Origin: Scleroderma bovista
Lineage: Eukaryota; Basidiomycota; Agaricomycetes; Boletales; Sclerodermataceae
Direction: 5' to 3'
DNA: 41,111 bases
Assembly (NCBI GenBank): GCA_037178675.1
Contig: JAYMGJ010000060.1
Location: 1-41,111, forward strand
The notes under the pieces are model-generated. The model searched no databases. It was not told where the DNA came from and saw only the letters and a list, made by a program, of their open reading frames with translations. Numbering within the stretch: the first letter of the stretch is position 1; each line of letters starts with the position of its first letter. Positions 32,162 to 41,111 of this stretch are shown here, piece after piece. The translations under genes and the position numbers were made by a program.

Positions 32162-32445
32162 TGTTGGAGATAAACAGATTTGTTATGGTATATTTACCTA
32201 CTTACATAAGCATACATCGCACTACAGTAGAGTTTCTATTACCATAGTCCCTCAGTAGCTTGCCAGACTACTGAGGGTAAGTACCACTGACTATCTTGTC
32301 TATTCCTTACTGATACCTTGTAGTTACCCTACAGGTATATCTAATATATCAGTAGCTTGCCAGACTACTGAGGTTACCCTACAGGTCTCCTCCTTTTCCC
32401 TTCCTTAGGCTAGACCTTCCCTGTGCAGACCACTACCTTTCTATA
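32162..32445 (+). repeat. LTR of a second copia-type element
   Basis: Begins TGTTGGAGATAAACAG and ends TTTCTATA, directly before a tRNA-iMet primer site. A second, shorter copy lies inverted at 33100-32916. Inside, CAGTAGCTTGCCAGACTACT occurs twice about 95 bases apart; the inverted copy has it once. No 3' LTR in the same orientation was found. Confidence 0.8.
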
Positions 32446-32459
32446 GGTTATGAGCCCTG
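32446..32459 (+). other. tRNA-iMet half-molecule primer binding site
   Basis: GGTTATGAGCCCTG, the same 14 bases as at 1225-1238, placed directly after the LTR. This identifies 32162-32445 as a 5' LTR in plus orientation. Confidence 0.7.
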
Positions 32460-32523
32460 ACTCTGCCTAGCCAGGAGGAAAGGAATAACAGGAGAAAAGG
32501 AACCCACTGGAAAAACAAGTGAA

Positions 32524-34081
32524 ATGGTCAAAATTTCCGAACTCACAGAAGATGGTCAAAATTGGAAAATTTACCGCACAAAATATCTCGAGGTCACAGC
32601 CACCGAAAACTTACTGAGCATTGTAGCTGGCTGGGAATCGGACAATGGAAGCAAAGACTGGGATCATAGAAACAGAGTGGCTCAAATGCTATTCTATATT
32701 ACACTCCCACCTCTACTCCAATCTCGTGTCCAACTCTTGGAGAATGCACAAGAAGTTTTCCGGTACCTCGCATTCTATTTCTATGACTGTGAACCCATAG
32801 TGGACCCCCATGCGAAGAAACTCGTGACCTGCGCAAATGAGGACAAACATTATCTGTCAGCAGAAGCTCCTACGAGCGAGAATGCAGCCACTGGCGCAGA
32901 ATGGGAAGACCCACCTATAGAAAGGTGGTGGTCTGCACAGGGAAGGTCTAGCCTGAAAGAAGGGAGAAGGAGAACTGTAGGTAACCTCAGTAGTCTGGCA
33001 AGCTACTGAGGGAACTATGGTACTTGGAACTCTACTCTAGTGCGATGCATGCTTATGTAAGTAGGTAAACATACCACAACAATTCTGTTTATCTCCAACA
33101 CCACCTACCAAAGACCTCACTTGAGGCACTGAAGATGTTGACAACAGAAATGTCGGACGTGAAGACCCACACACGAAAGCTGTGGCTTCGGTGAAGGGCA
33201 CTAGTGCTAAGTGCACAGAGACGACAGTTGTCATACTCAAAAGTGCGCCGCACCAAATGCAAGACCGACCACAGAACTCGCTGCAAGCGACACCACAGAG
33301 GCTACCCATTGAGGATAAGCCATCTGAGTGCGAGCAGGAGGCAGCAGAGAGCCTTGTGACGGCAGAGCACACAAATGAAATGGTCCAGTTGGCCAAACCA
33401 CCTGAAATGGACATGGACGTTGACAGGAAGGCTGTGCTGGGGAGAGTACCAGCGGAGAGGGCTTGTAGAAATGATGATGGCGATGAAACGGAGTGCAACA
33501 GCCAATCGTGACTCCAACAAACAAATTTCTACTACAAAGAACACTGTCAGCACAATGAAGACACAAACAGAAACGTACCTAACGTGCATGGACTGCCACT
33601 TGTGGGGGAGTGGTCAGTATGTCCGAGTGGTGAGATGAAGAACTCGTCAGAGGGCTGCAGAGGTACGAGCGAGCGAGTGAGCGCTGAAAAGGCAGGAATG
33701 GACATCCAAACACCTGTCGAATGCTGCCAGCAATTATGCATGGCAGATGGCGACGGAGATTGAGGAATTGAGCTTGTGGGCACATCAAATGAGTTGGAGG
33801 GACTCATACCTGTGTCAATAGAGCTGGAGAGCCCAGACGGCGGTGGGATACCGCGCATGCATCTTGGAAGTGTGAATTGGCATGCAGGCAGCGTGAACAG
33901 TCCCAGATGCGAGACGGAAGGGTCGACAGGCCAGGCGGATACATTGAGAGGGTCGATGGACACGTTGGGCATGTCGAACAGTGCTGAAACAACTGGGATG
34001 AGCAATGGTGAGGGTGCAGGGACATACCTGGGAGCTGGAGGTGTGAATCACATTGTAAACACAATGAATGGCATCAGACGC
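32524..34081 (+). pseudogene. copia-type gag-like gene, long acidic tail, broken
   Basis: The ATG at 32524 gives MVKISELTEDGQNWKIYRTK, a Gag-like start with the GxNWxxY pattern, then LLQSRVQLLENAQEVFRYLA. A solo LTR interrupts it at 32916-33100. Coding-like sequence resumes with MLTTEMSDVKTHTRKL (about 33130), SECEQEAAESLVTAEHTNE (about 33327), PPEMDMDVDRKAVLGR and, in another frame, EGAGTYLGAG (about 34010). These pieces resemble the long hydrophilic tails of Gag-derived proteins repeated in Boletales genomes, as far as I recall. Frame changes and stops (for example TGA near 33511) show it is dead. No protease, integrase or reverse transcriptase follows. Confidence 0.65.
32916..33100 (-). 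repeat. Inverted solo LTR inserted in the gag-like gene
   Basis: Complement of the LTR at 32162-32445 with one internal copy of its 20-base repeat removed. It is flanked by CCACC at 32911-32915 and 33101-33105, a five-base target duplication, so it arrived as a separate insertion and was reduced to a solo LTR. Confidence 0.85.
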
Positions 34082-36182
34082 TGTGAGTCAAAGTGTGGAT
34101 TTGGGTCAGAGTAATAACCCAAACACAACACCAACAAAGGACTACGAAAATGTGCGAGTGGTGGTTTACCTCCGTGGTGTCCAGAGAGGATGTGCTGAGG
34201 AGGGGGGAAGAGGATCTACACCAACAGGGTGATGCAGACAGTGATGCAGGATACTCCTGGGGTACAGGAGTAATAGAAGATGAAGGGGATAGGGGTCTGG
34301 ACTCTTCCTAAAGCCTAGGAAGTGTCAAAGCAGGGATTGGGTTGACTGAGACTGAAACAGCGATACTACACCTAGAGATGGGTGCAGCAAGGGGACAAGG
34401 GGGCTCCTGACGTCCAGAAGCAATGAGAGATGAAGGATTGACTGGCTAGACTCCGCTTGAGCCTAGAGAAACACTTGGACTTGAATAGACTGAATAAACT
34501 TGAGATATCAGAGCCTTTAGACCTTCACTGAAGCCTACAAGACTCAAAGAACTGAGGGGATACTGACTGAGAGAGTCTGAGAGAGGGATAATTTCATGCA
34601 ATTGGGTCTTTTTTTCACTGGGCTGAGCCCAGGGGTTTAAATACATGGGGGGGCACAGCATTAAAGTACAAAAAGAGAAGGGAGTAAGCAGAATTTGTCA
34701 AGGATTGGTAAGGGATTGGTAAGAGCTTTGTAAGGGGTTTGTAAGCGATCAGTAAGCAAGGGATAAGCAGGAATGAGTAAGCATAGGGAGCATGAATAAG
34801 CTGCTGAGTAAAGGAATGAGTAAGCTGCATGACAAGATTGATCGGTAAGGGAGTGAGTCATCAGCTGAGTAATATACCAAAAATGTGAAAGGGATAGAGT
34901 AATACTGATGACAAGAGAGCATCAGTAAGCAAGGGATGAGTCACTGCACAGCAGAAGGAGTCATTGATGCACAGCCTAAGAAGTTTGATGGGGGGCTGTG
35001 TACCATCAGGAATTTGATGGGACAATAATGGGGAAGATCTGAGATAAACAGGGGGATTGATCCGAGACAAAATAGCCACAAGAAGGGTACCAGGGGTCCA
35101 GAGGTCTTTTTTGGGGGGTCAGCATACACTAAGGTATAGTGCATGTGTTCTAGCACCGCTGAAGCGCAACCATGGGCTCCCTTGACAAGCTCTCTTCTGG
35201 GAAAGAACGAGAGAGGGTTTTTCTTCCTAATAGCACTATAAAGTGGGGGCATTACTGTCATGGTGCTGGGGGATGTTGTCTGAAAGTAGGGAAGCAGATA
35301 GAGTACTGAATTTGACGCATCCAGGGAAGCAAGACGAACAACAGAGGAAGATGGACATGGCAAGTATCTGGGAGGAAGGGACCATAGGCTGAGGGCTCAG
35401 GGGACACAGAGACGACCAGAGAAGACTTCTCAAGCTTGACAATAGACCTAAGATGACCAAAGTACGTCCTTGATGCAGGACTGATGAGGAGAATGCACTG
35501 ACCAAAAACGAGAGAGACTGAGGGAGCAGGCTGGGAAGATATGTGCCAGGCAGTGCACAGGAACTCTGGGAGAGGCTGTCCTAAGAGCAAGACATAGTGG
35601 AGATCTGCAGCAATAGCGGAGAAATGATCCAGAGAAAATATGGACTCCATAGTGAGCGATGAAGCGAACATCTGGATTGCGGGGGGAATATCTCCATGCG
35701 AAATGAATGGATTTGCATCGGAACTTGACAGGCAGATAGACCACGTTCTAGGCTCTCTGACGGTATAGTAACGTGCCTGATAGCTTCAGAAACGACGGAG
35801 CTATTCAAAATATTGGAATGCCGGCACTGGGTGCCTAAAAATGACATTTGGGCGCTAAAAATCATTTATTCTCTTTCTCCTTCGTTTCTCCATCAATTCT
35901 TCAGCTTCTTTGATCGTTTTGGTATGGGAGTTGGACTGCAGACGTGTGCATTCCTTTCTCATACCACAATTGACATTATTCCTTCAGTTTCTTCTGCTTC
36001 TTGGCGGTTCTCGTGTGATAGATGACTGTCTGCATTGGCATTCATCTCTCGCATCAGGATAGTCTTCTTGTGCAATAGATGGCTACGATGAGGGTCCGTC
36101 GTGCTTATCCTTTGCATAAGGATCATTCAATATAGGTATTATCTTCCATGTTCACTGTACCAAACCTGTTTGGTGCGTGACG
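34082..36182 (-). repeat. Gypsy-type LTR, about 2.1 kb
   Basis: Organised like the LTR at 38456-40771: its minus-strand start reads CGTCACGCACCAAAC (counterpart of TGTCACACACCAAAC at 40771) and its end is GACTCACA at 34082. The block 35816-35945 clearly matches 40315-40437, including GCCGGCACTGGG and TATGGGAGTTGGACTGCAG. Divergence from the other LTR is too great for the two to be a fresh pair from one insertion. Small frames within it are not credible genes. Confidence 0.7.
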
Positions 36183-36183
36183 C

Positions 36184-36938
36184 CGCGTAATCACAATACT
36201 CCGGAGGAACAATGTCCAGAACTGGAGGTGCGGATGAGGAGGAAGATCAGGCCTTTACTGAGTCGGAGGGACACAGCTGAAGTTGGTATTTCATTGATCC
36301 CTCTAATTTGCACGCACGCACAAATGCGGCTGCGTTAATCAGAGAGATTCGCGGAGGGGTGCAAGCCAGAGTGTCGACAGATGGTGCGAGGCCAGGGTCA
36401 GATTAGCTGGAGAGGCCGGAGACAGGGTTACCAGACAGAACCGGAGAGGGGGTTGACGGGGGCGCTAGCACACTTTCTGCAGGAGTCTGGAATGTTAAAC
36501 TGCTCAGTACCCAGTCAATCAACGGATTGTAGTGGGTGAGCCAGTTATGTCCAAGGACAATCGAGCATTCAGAATCTAACAGAGCGAGGTAAAAGGTCAT
36601 AGGGGTGACATCACCGGATGCAGGGAATTTCACTGATAAATCGACAGCTTGAGTGATTACAAAGTTTGATGTACCATCAAAGAACCGGAGAGTAATTGGA
36701 GGAATGGAGTAGGTGGTAATATTGTTTTTGTGCACGAATTGTACATCTACAAAGCAATGTGTGGACCCAGAGTCCACAAGTGCGCAGGTTTTAGGTAAGT
36801 CAAAAGATAAGAGGATAACATGTGGCATAAGGGAGTTAGGATCTAAGAGAGCGGATGCGTTGAGGCGGGCCTCCTTGGGTGCACTTCCGGAGTCAATGCA
36901 GCTTGCTGGTTGTGCGGAGGGCCAGGAGCTGCTTACTC
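36184..36938 (-). pseudogene. Gypsy pol remnant: aspartic protease
   Basis: Protease-like section MPHVILLSFDLPKTCALVDS then GSTHCFVD (active-site Asp in DSGST, about 36765-36785), SIVLGHNWLTHYNPLIDW with the second family motif (LGxxWL, about 36530). TAA at about 36405 and TGA at 36246 break the frame before APPVLDIVPPEYCDYA. It then stops at the LTR junction. Confidence 0.8.
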
Positions 36939-38342
36939 TTTTTTTGACTCGGAGTTGGCACCCAAGTTGGAGTCCATCTTACCGGACTCAGCAGCAATGG
37001 CCACAGCACGAGCTTTGGCCTTTTTGGTCTTTTTGGGACAGTTGTCCACAAAATGGCCAGTACCCCCGCAGAACATGCACAGGTTATTGTCTAGTCGCTG
37101 CTTTCACTCATCAGCAGTGAGCTTCCCATCCTTACCAAGCTTGTTGGTGAGATCTGGTCTGGTGGAGCCGGAAGAGGATGGGTTGCTGGTCATTTTGGAC
37201 GAGCCAGCAGGGGCAGAGCTAGAGGTGCTGCCAGTTTTGGATTTCTCCTTGCCGGACTTGGGTGAGGTGCCTCTGGAGTCGGAGGACTTAGCTGGGGATG
37301 AGGTGGACTGACTCTTTGTGGTATGAGCAATCTCGTCTTTGTGCTCCCAGTAGTGCACATTGATCTCCTGGCATAGTGCCCAGAGTCCATGGAGAGTCAG
37401 GGGTTTGCTGACTCAAGCAATCTTGTCTTTGAGACGATCGGGAAGTCCAGAGTAGAACAGGCAGTGGAGCGTGCCATCTCTGTAGTCCTGGACCTGGGAG
37501 GCGAGTCAGTTGAAGTCTACTATATACCGCATAATGCAGTGAGCATCCTTCATCCGGAGATGCTCGAGTTGATGCTCAGCATCAGCAATGGGGTCATGAG
37601 GCCCAAAGGTGCTTTGCAGCTCAGCCACGAAGTGGATCCAGCTGTCCATCCAGCATGGGCGATCAGCCAGATCACCAGAGTTAAGCAGGTCCAGTTCAAA
37701 CCATTCTAGGGTCATTCCTTTTAAATATGATTGGGCGAAGGTTACCTTTGCCCTGTCAAGGCAGAATGCCTTGGCTCAATCCTGGAAGCATAGCTCACAC
37801 TGGACCAAGAAGGTCCTGAGCTTTTTGGGGTCCATACTGTCGAAGGTGTCCGGTTCACGGACTTTGGCACGGGAGGAGGAGGAGTCGTTAGTCCGGCAGG
37901 AGGAGTGGGAGAGGCGGTTGATGGCGATGGCTAGATTTTGGAATACAGCTAGACTAGGGTCTAGCTCATCCGTGGTGTCGACGAAGTCGTTGTTGTCATT
38001 GTTGTTGTTGTTGTTGTTGTTGCCATCTCCAGGGTCGTCCGGATCACCTCTGGGACCATCCTCGGTGCCAAACCATTGGTATTGACCGGGGTTGCAATGT
38101 TCCAGAGGGTGACCAGGGTCTGCAGAACCACAAAGGCTCTGAGATGCAGCGTTGTGATGCGGAGTCATCGACACTGCTGGACTTCGAGCTGTGAAGCTCC
38201 TAAATTGGCTTACAGAAGCCAGAGGTTGCCTGCGGTTAGACAGGGCTTGTTGAGCAGCAGAAAGATGGAGGTCATTGACTGCACCTGCTTCTTCAGCGAG
38301 TGCGGCAGCAGTACAAGCGTGAGAGCACGTAGTCATGGTCAT
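36933..38342 (-). pseudogene. Gypsy gag with CCHC knuckle
   Basis: The start is MTMTTCSHAC at 38342. A polyasparagine run (ACA repeats, about 37996-38024) follows, then DTFDSMDPKKLRTFLVQCEL, FAQSYLKGMTLEWFELDLL and FGPHDPIADAEHQLEHLRM, typical of fungal gypsy Gag (retrotransposon gag family). The nucleocapsid knuckle CMFCGGTGHFVDNC (CX2CX4HX4C) is near 37060. TGA stops at 37776, 37506, 37413 and 37104 all sit where Arg is likely (FQD*AKAF, DFN*LASQV, IA*VSKP, DE*KQR). The natural gag end is TAA at 36935-36933, just after a run of seven A. Confidence 0.85.
36939..36945 (-). promoter_or_regulatory. Candidate -1 frameshift site between gag and pol
   Basis: On the minus strand TCA AAA AAA GAG TAA closes gag. 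The heptamer A AAA AAA is a classical -1 slippery sequence, and pol is open in the -1 frame. This arrangement is expected for gag-pol expression, although no downstream structure was evaluated. Confidence 0.45.
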
Positions 38343-38455
38343 AAGGGATAGGAACTAGTTTGCGTATGAGATTGGGATAGTGAACCCACACAAGTGTGAG
38401 TCTGAAATACTGTCAAATCTGGGTCTACTCTGGTAGGGGGTCCAGTCAAGTCCGG

Positions 38456-40771
38456 TGTGTGCCTAAGTGAGGGAAGAGGTCAGAACAACCAACAACCAAC
38501 ACCAAATGACAGCAAAATGTGAGTGGTGGTCTCCCTTTGCGTTTGTGATATTTAATCTCCTCAGGGGGATGTGCTGCACGCCTTCAGGCAGGATGCAGGA
38601 GGGAAGGGAAGGGCTTCTGATGGGGATGATATGCGACTGGGGATGGTATTGACTCCTCTTCAGCCTACCACAGTGGTTAGGAAGAGTCCTGGGATTGAGC
38701 AGCAATGATAGATTGGCAACAGGGAAGCAAGGGGACAGTTCCTGCTCCAAGAATGCGATGGACAGTGATGGGATAGAGTGGACAGAGATGCTAGACTGCA
38801 CTTGAGCCTAGAGAAATGATCAGATACAAGATATATCTGATAAACAGCAATATAGGAGCTTTAGGCCAGCACTGAGTGACCTACAAGTCCAAAGACAGAG
38901 ATAGAGCTTATAGACAGTGAGGGAGAGTGAATGTGGTCGCTTTATTGAGGGGGAAGCAGACACTTCCTTGCAGCCTTTGGCTGCTGATTTATATACAGGA
39001 GGGGCTGTGGCCCTGTAAGCACAAATGACTAAGTGCTTGGTAAGAGATTGGTAAGAAATTGGTAAGCAATTGATAAGCAGTGTAATCAGGCTGAGTCATC
39101 AATGGGGAGAGCCTGAACAAGCTGCTGAGCCAAGGGAAAGAGCAAAAACATAGGTAAAAAGGGGTGCATAACCAAGAATATGGAAAAATCATTGCATGGG
39201 GCCCAAAAGAGAGGAGGGGAAAGCATGGGATGAGTAGATTGAAGCTAAATGAGCATATGCAATGACATAATGCATATTAATCATAGGGGCATGAGTCATG
39301 AATTGATAAGCAGCATGATAAGCATGATTTGAAGGATGATTGGTAAGTGATTGGTAAGGGGAGTAATGGGGATTAGTAATGCCAAGAGGGGATGAATAAT
39401 GCGCAGCAGAGTGAGTCAGAGTGAGCCAGAGTGACTCTGTGTGACTCAGACAGAAGGGAAGCACAACCTGTGATTGATTGAACTTTAGATCTGGAGATGA
39501 GCTTCTGAAGCAGTGCCACTGATGGGAGTGGCTGGGGGATAATAAAAGGATTGATCCGACCAGAAGAGCAGTGTCAGGGGGCCTGGAATGACAAGTAGAG
39601 TCACAGCTGGTCACAGAGTGTCACAAATCCCTTGGATTGAGCTTCTGTAGAGCAAAAACGCGAAATTTGGTGCTCCCAAAGTGCAGTCTTCCCTTGAGCA
39701 GTAAGGGGAAGGTTCTGTACTCTATTAGGGCTCCTAAGAAGGGTTCTAGAGCACTGTTTCATTTGTGTTTGTTGTGGGATAGCAGGGAAGTGAAACATGA
39801 ATAGCGGATTCGACGTGTCCAGGGAAGCAAGATGAATGATAGAGGGAGATGGATGTGACAGGACTCTGGAATGAAAGGACCATATGCAGAGGACTCAGGA
39901 GACACAGAGATGACCAGGTATGAATTTTAAAGTCTAACAATAGACTTGAGATGACCAAAGTATGTGCGCGACGCAGGACTGACGAGGAGAACGTGCTGAC
40001 CGTGAACGAGAGGGACTGAGGGAGAAGGCTGGGAAGATATGTATCAGACAGTACACAGGAGCTCAGGGAGAGGCTGTCCCAAGAGCAGGACATAGTTGAG
40101 GTCTGCTGCAATAGCGGAGAAACATTCCAGAGAAAATGCGGACTCCATAGTGAGTGATGAAGTGGGTGTCTGGATTGCAGGTGGAATATCTCTGTGGGAA
40201 ATAAACAGATTTACGTCGAAACTTGACAGGCAGATAGACCACAGTCTAGGCTCCATGATGGTATAGTCACATGATTGATAGCTTCAAAAATGGCGGAGCT
40301 ATTCAAAATATCAGATTGCCGGCACTGGGCGCCTAAATTTGACATTTGGGTGCTAAAAATGATTCTTCCTTTTCTCCTTCGTTTCTCTATTGTTTCTTCT
40401 GCTTCTTTGGTTGTTCTGGTATGGGAGTTGGACTGCAGTAGGTTGCATTCCTCTCTCATACTGAAATGATCATCAATCCTTGGATTCTTCTGCTTCTTGG
40501 TGGTTCTTGTGCGAGGGATGACTGCCAGACGATGGCATTCATCTCTTGCTCCAGGATAGTCATTCTTGTGCGGATAGATGGCTATGACAAGGTTGTATTC
40601 ATTCTTTGCATAAGGATAGTCTTGACTTTGCATGATATGGATAGCGAGGGCTGTCTGTATCCCTCAAGTCGGGACAATCTTTCAACAGATCTTGGGTGTG
40701 TGTTCTTTGTACTAGTTTCATTGGCTAACTTTCTCCATGTCCACAGTACCAAACATGTTTGGTGTGTGACA
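38456..40771 (-). repeat. Gypsy 5' LTR, about 2.3 kb
   Basis: The minus-strand start is TGTCACACACCAAACATG (with the inner palindrome CCAAACATGTTTGG) and the end GGCACACA, followed by the gag leader. Its 3' half is the inverted partner of 1-1071. It holds a TATATAAA box near 38990. Confidence 0.75.
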
Positions 40772-41111
40772 CCAGACGAAAGCAGATGAAGTAAGAGAGC
40801 AGAGGGCTGGACAAGGGGTTAGTCCGGCTGGAGTTGGTGACTGTTTGGATTCAATGACTAAGGATAACGAGCATTGATCCCTTGCGTAGGTTCCGGTGAA
40901 GAGGAGTCGGAGACAGAGACAGACAAGAACTGGAGTAGAGACTATGGTTGATTTCAGACTGAGGAGTACAGGATAATCTACAAAGTACTTATACTAAGTG
41001 CAAACTAGGGACAAGTATATATGGTGACAAGTAAACAGCCTAATGGCAGACAAAGGATGTCCGGAGTAAGGGATAGATCAGGTCCGATGAAAATAAAGTC
41101 AGGTCCGATGA
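40772..41111. other. Right flank without recognisable gene
   Basis: No coding sequence or domain recognised. GATCAGGTCCGATGAAAATA and GTCAGGTCCGATGA at the very end repeat a short word. It could be the edge of another transposon. Confidence 0.3.

Larger units (their letters stand above)
36183..40771 (-). mobile_element. Ty3/gypsy retrotransposon, truncated within pol
   Basis: Reading minus: 5' LTR 40771-38456, leader 38455-38343, gag 38342-36933, then pol in the -1 frame with protease, ending at the stretch VPPEYCDYA (about 36190) that normally opens the gypsy reverse transcriptase part. There it meets the LTR of another gypsy copy at 36182. Reverse transcriptase, RNase H and integrase are absent. 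Several stops interrupt gag, so it is inactive. Confidence 0.85.

Noticed and set aside
32524..33009. Gag-like frame ending naturally at 33009
   Set aside because: Its last 30 residues are translated from an inverted solo LTR flanked by CCACC duplicates.
39189..39798. Ser/His/Tyr-rich frames in the LTR copies as small secreted proteins
   Set aside because: They lie in U3 of an LTR, occur in every copy, and show no domain or signal supporting translation.
34082..40771. The two long gypsy LTRs as a matched pair of one element
   Set aside because: Their 3' ends and much of the interior differ too strongly for LTRs created in a single insertion.

Overview
The window looks like nuclear DNA of a mushroom-forming basidiomycete (Agaricomycetes, perhaps a Boletales-type ectomycorrhizal genome). 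Evidence is the many short GT-AG introns of 45-80 nt, a Plavaka-type transposase, two-gene PIF/Harbinger and Tc1/mariner-like elements, and Ty1/copia and Ty3/gypsy elements of kinds familiar from those fungi. The species cannot be named from sequence alone. No rRNA, tRNA gene, CRISPR array or prokaryotic feature was seen.

Layout. 1-1071: gypsy LTR copy. 1073-6836: copia element with a 5'-truncated LTR, a tRNA-iMet half-molecule primer site and a polyprotein broken by three TGA codons and one frameshift. 6837-11008: Plavaka DNA transposon, minus strand. 11607-18352: a short-chain dehydrogenase gene split by a Tc1-like element (11831-15030, TA duplication) and a Harbinger element (15268-18308, TAA duplication). 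18503-21734: a second Tc1-like element (TA duplication) with a transposase and a convergent accessory gene. 21782-23107: a degraded host-type membrane-protein gene. 23745-31025: a GTPase gene. 31978-36182: nested LTR debris with a copia-type gag pseudogene interrupted by a solo LTR. 36183-40771: truncated gypsy element, minus strand.

The centre of interest is the GTPase gene. After nine conventional exons carrying G1, G3 and G4 motifs, its plus strand runs into an 81-bp tandem array. The 57 near-uniform units start at 25290 + 81(n-1). Each reads as one codon, then a 78-nt intron with GTGAGT-like donor, CTCAC-like branch point and YAG acceptor. Ten further, strongly diverged units keep AG|three bases|GT, one of them with six bases. 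Three C-terminal coding exons then follow in the same phase. Read literally, this is a gene with 67 consecutive microexons (68 codons, none a stop) between two ordinary coding parts. Within the array the codon is the most variable part and the introns are nearly identical. Any unit can be skipped without changing frame, so the locus could generate combinatorial peptide diversity. This is an inference from sequence; RNA data would decide it.

A second theme is decay. Fourteen in-frame stops in unrelated elements and one host gene are TGA where the surrounding protein family suggests arginine, consistent with CGA to TGA change at CpG. The Harbinger and second Tc1-like elements lack such stops and look young.
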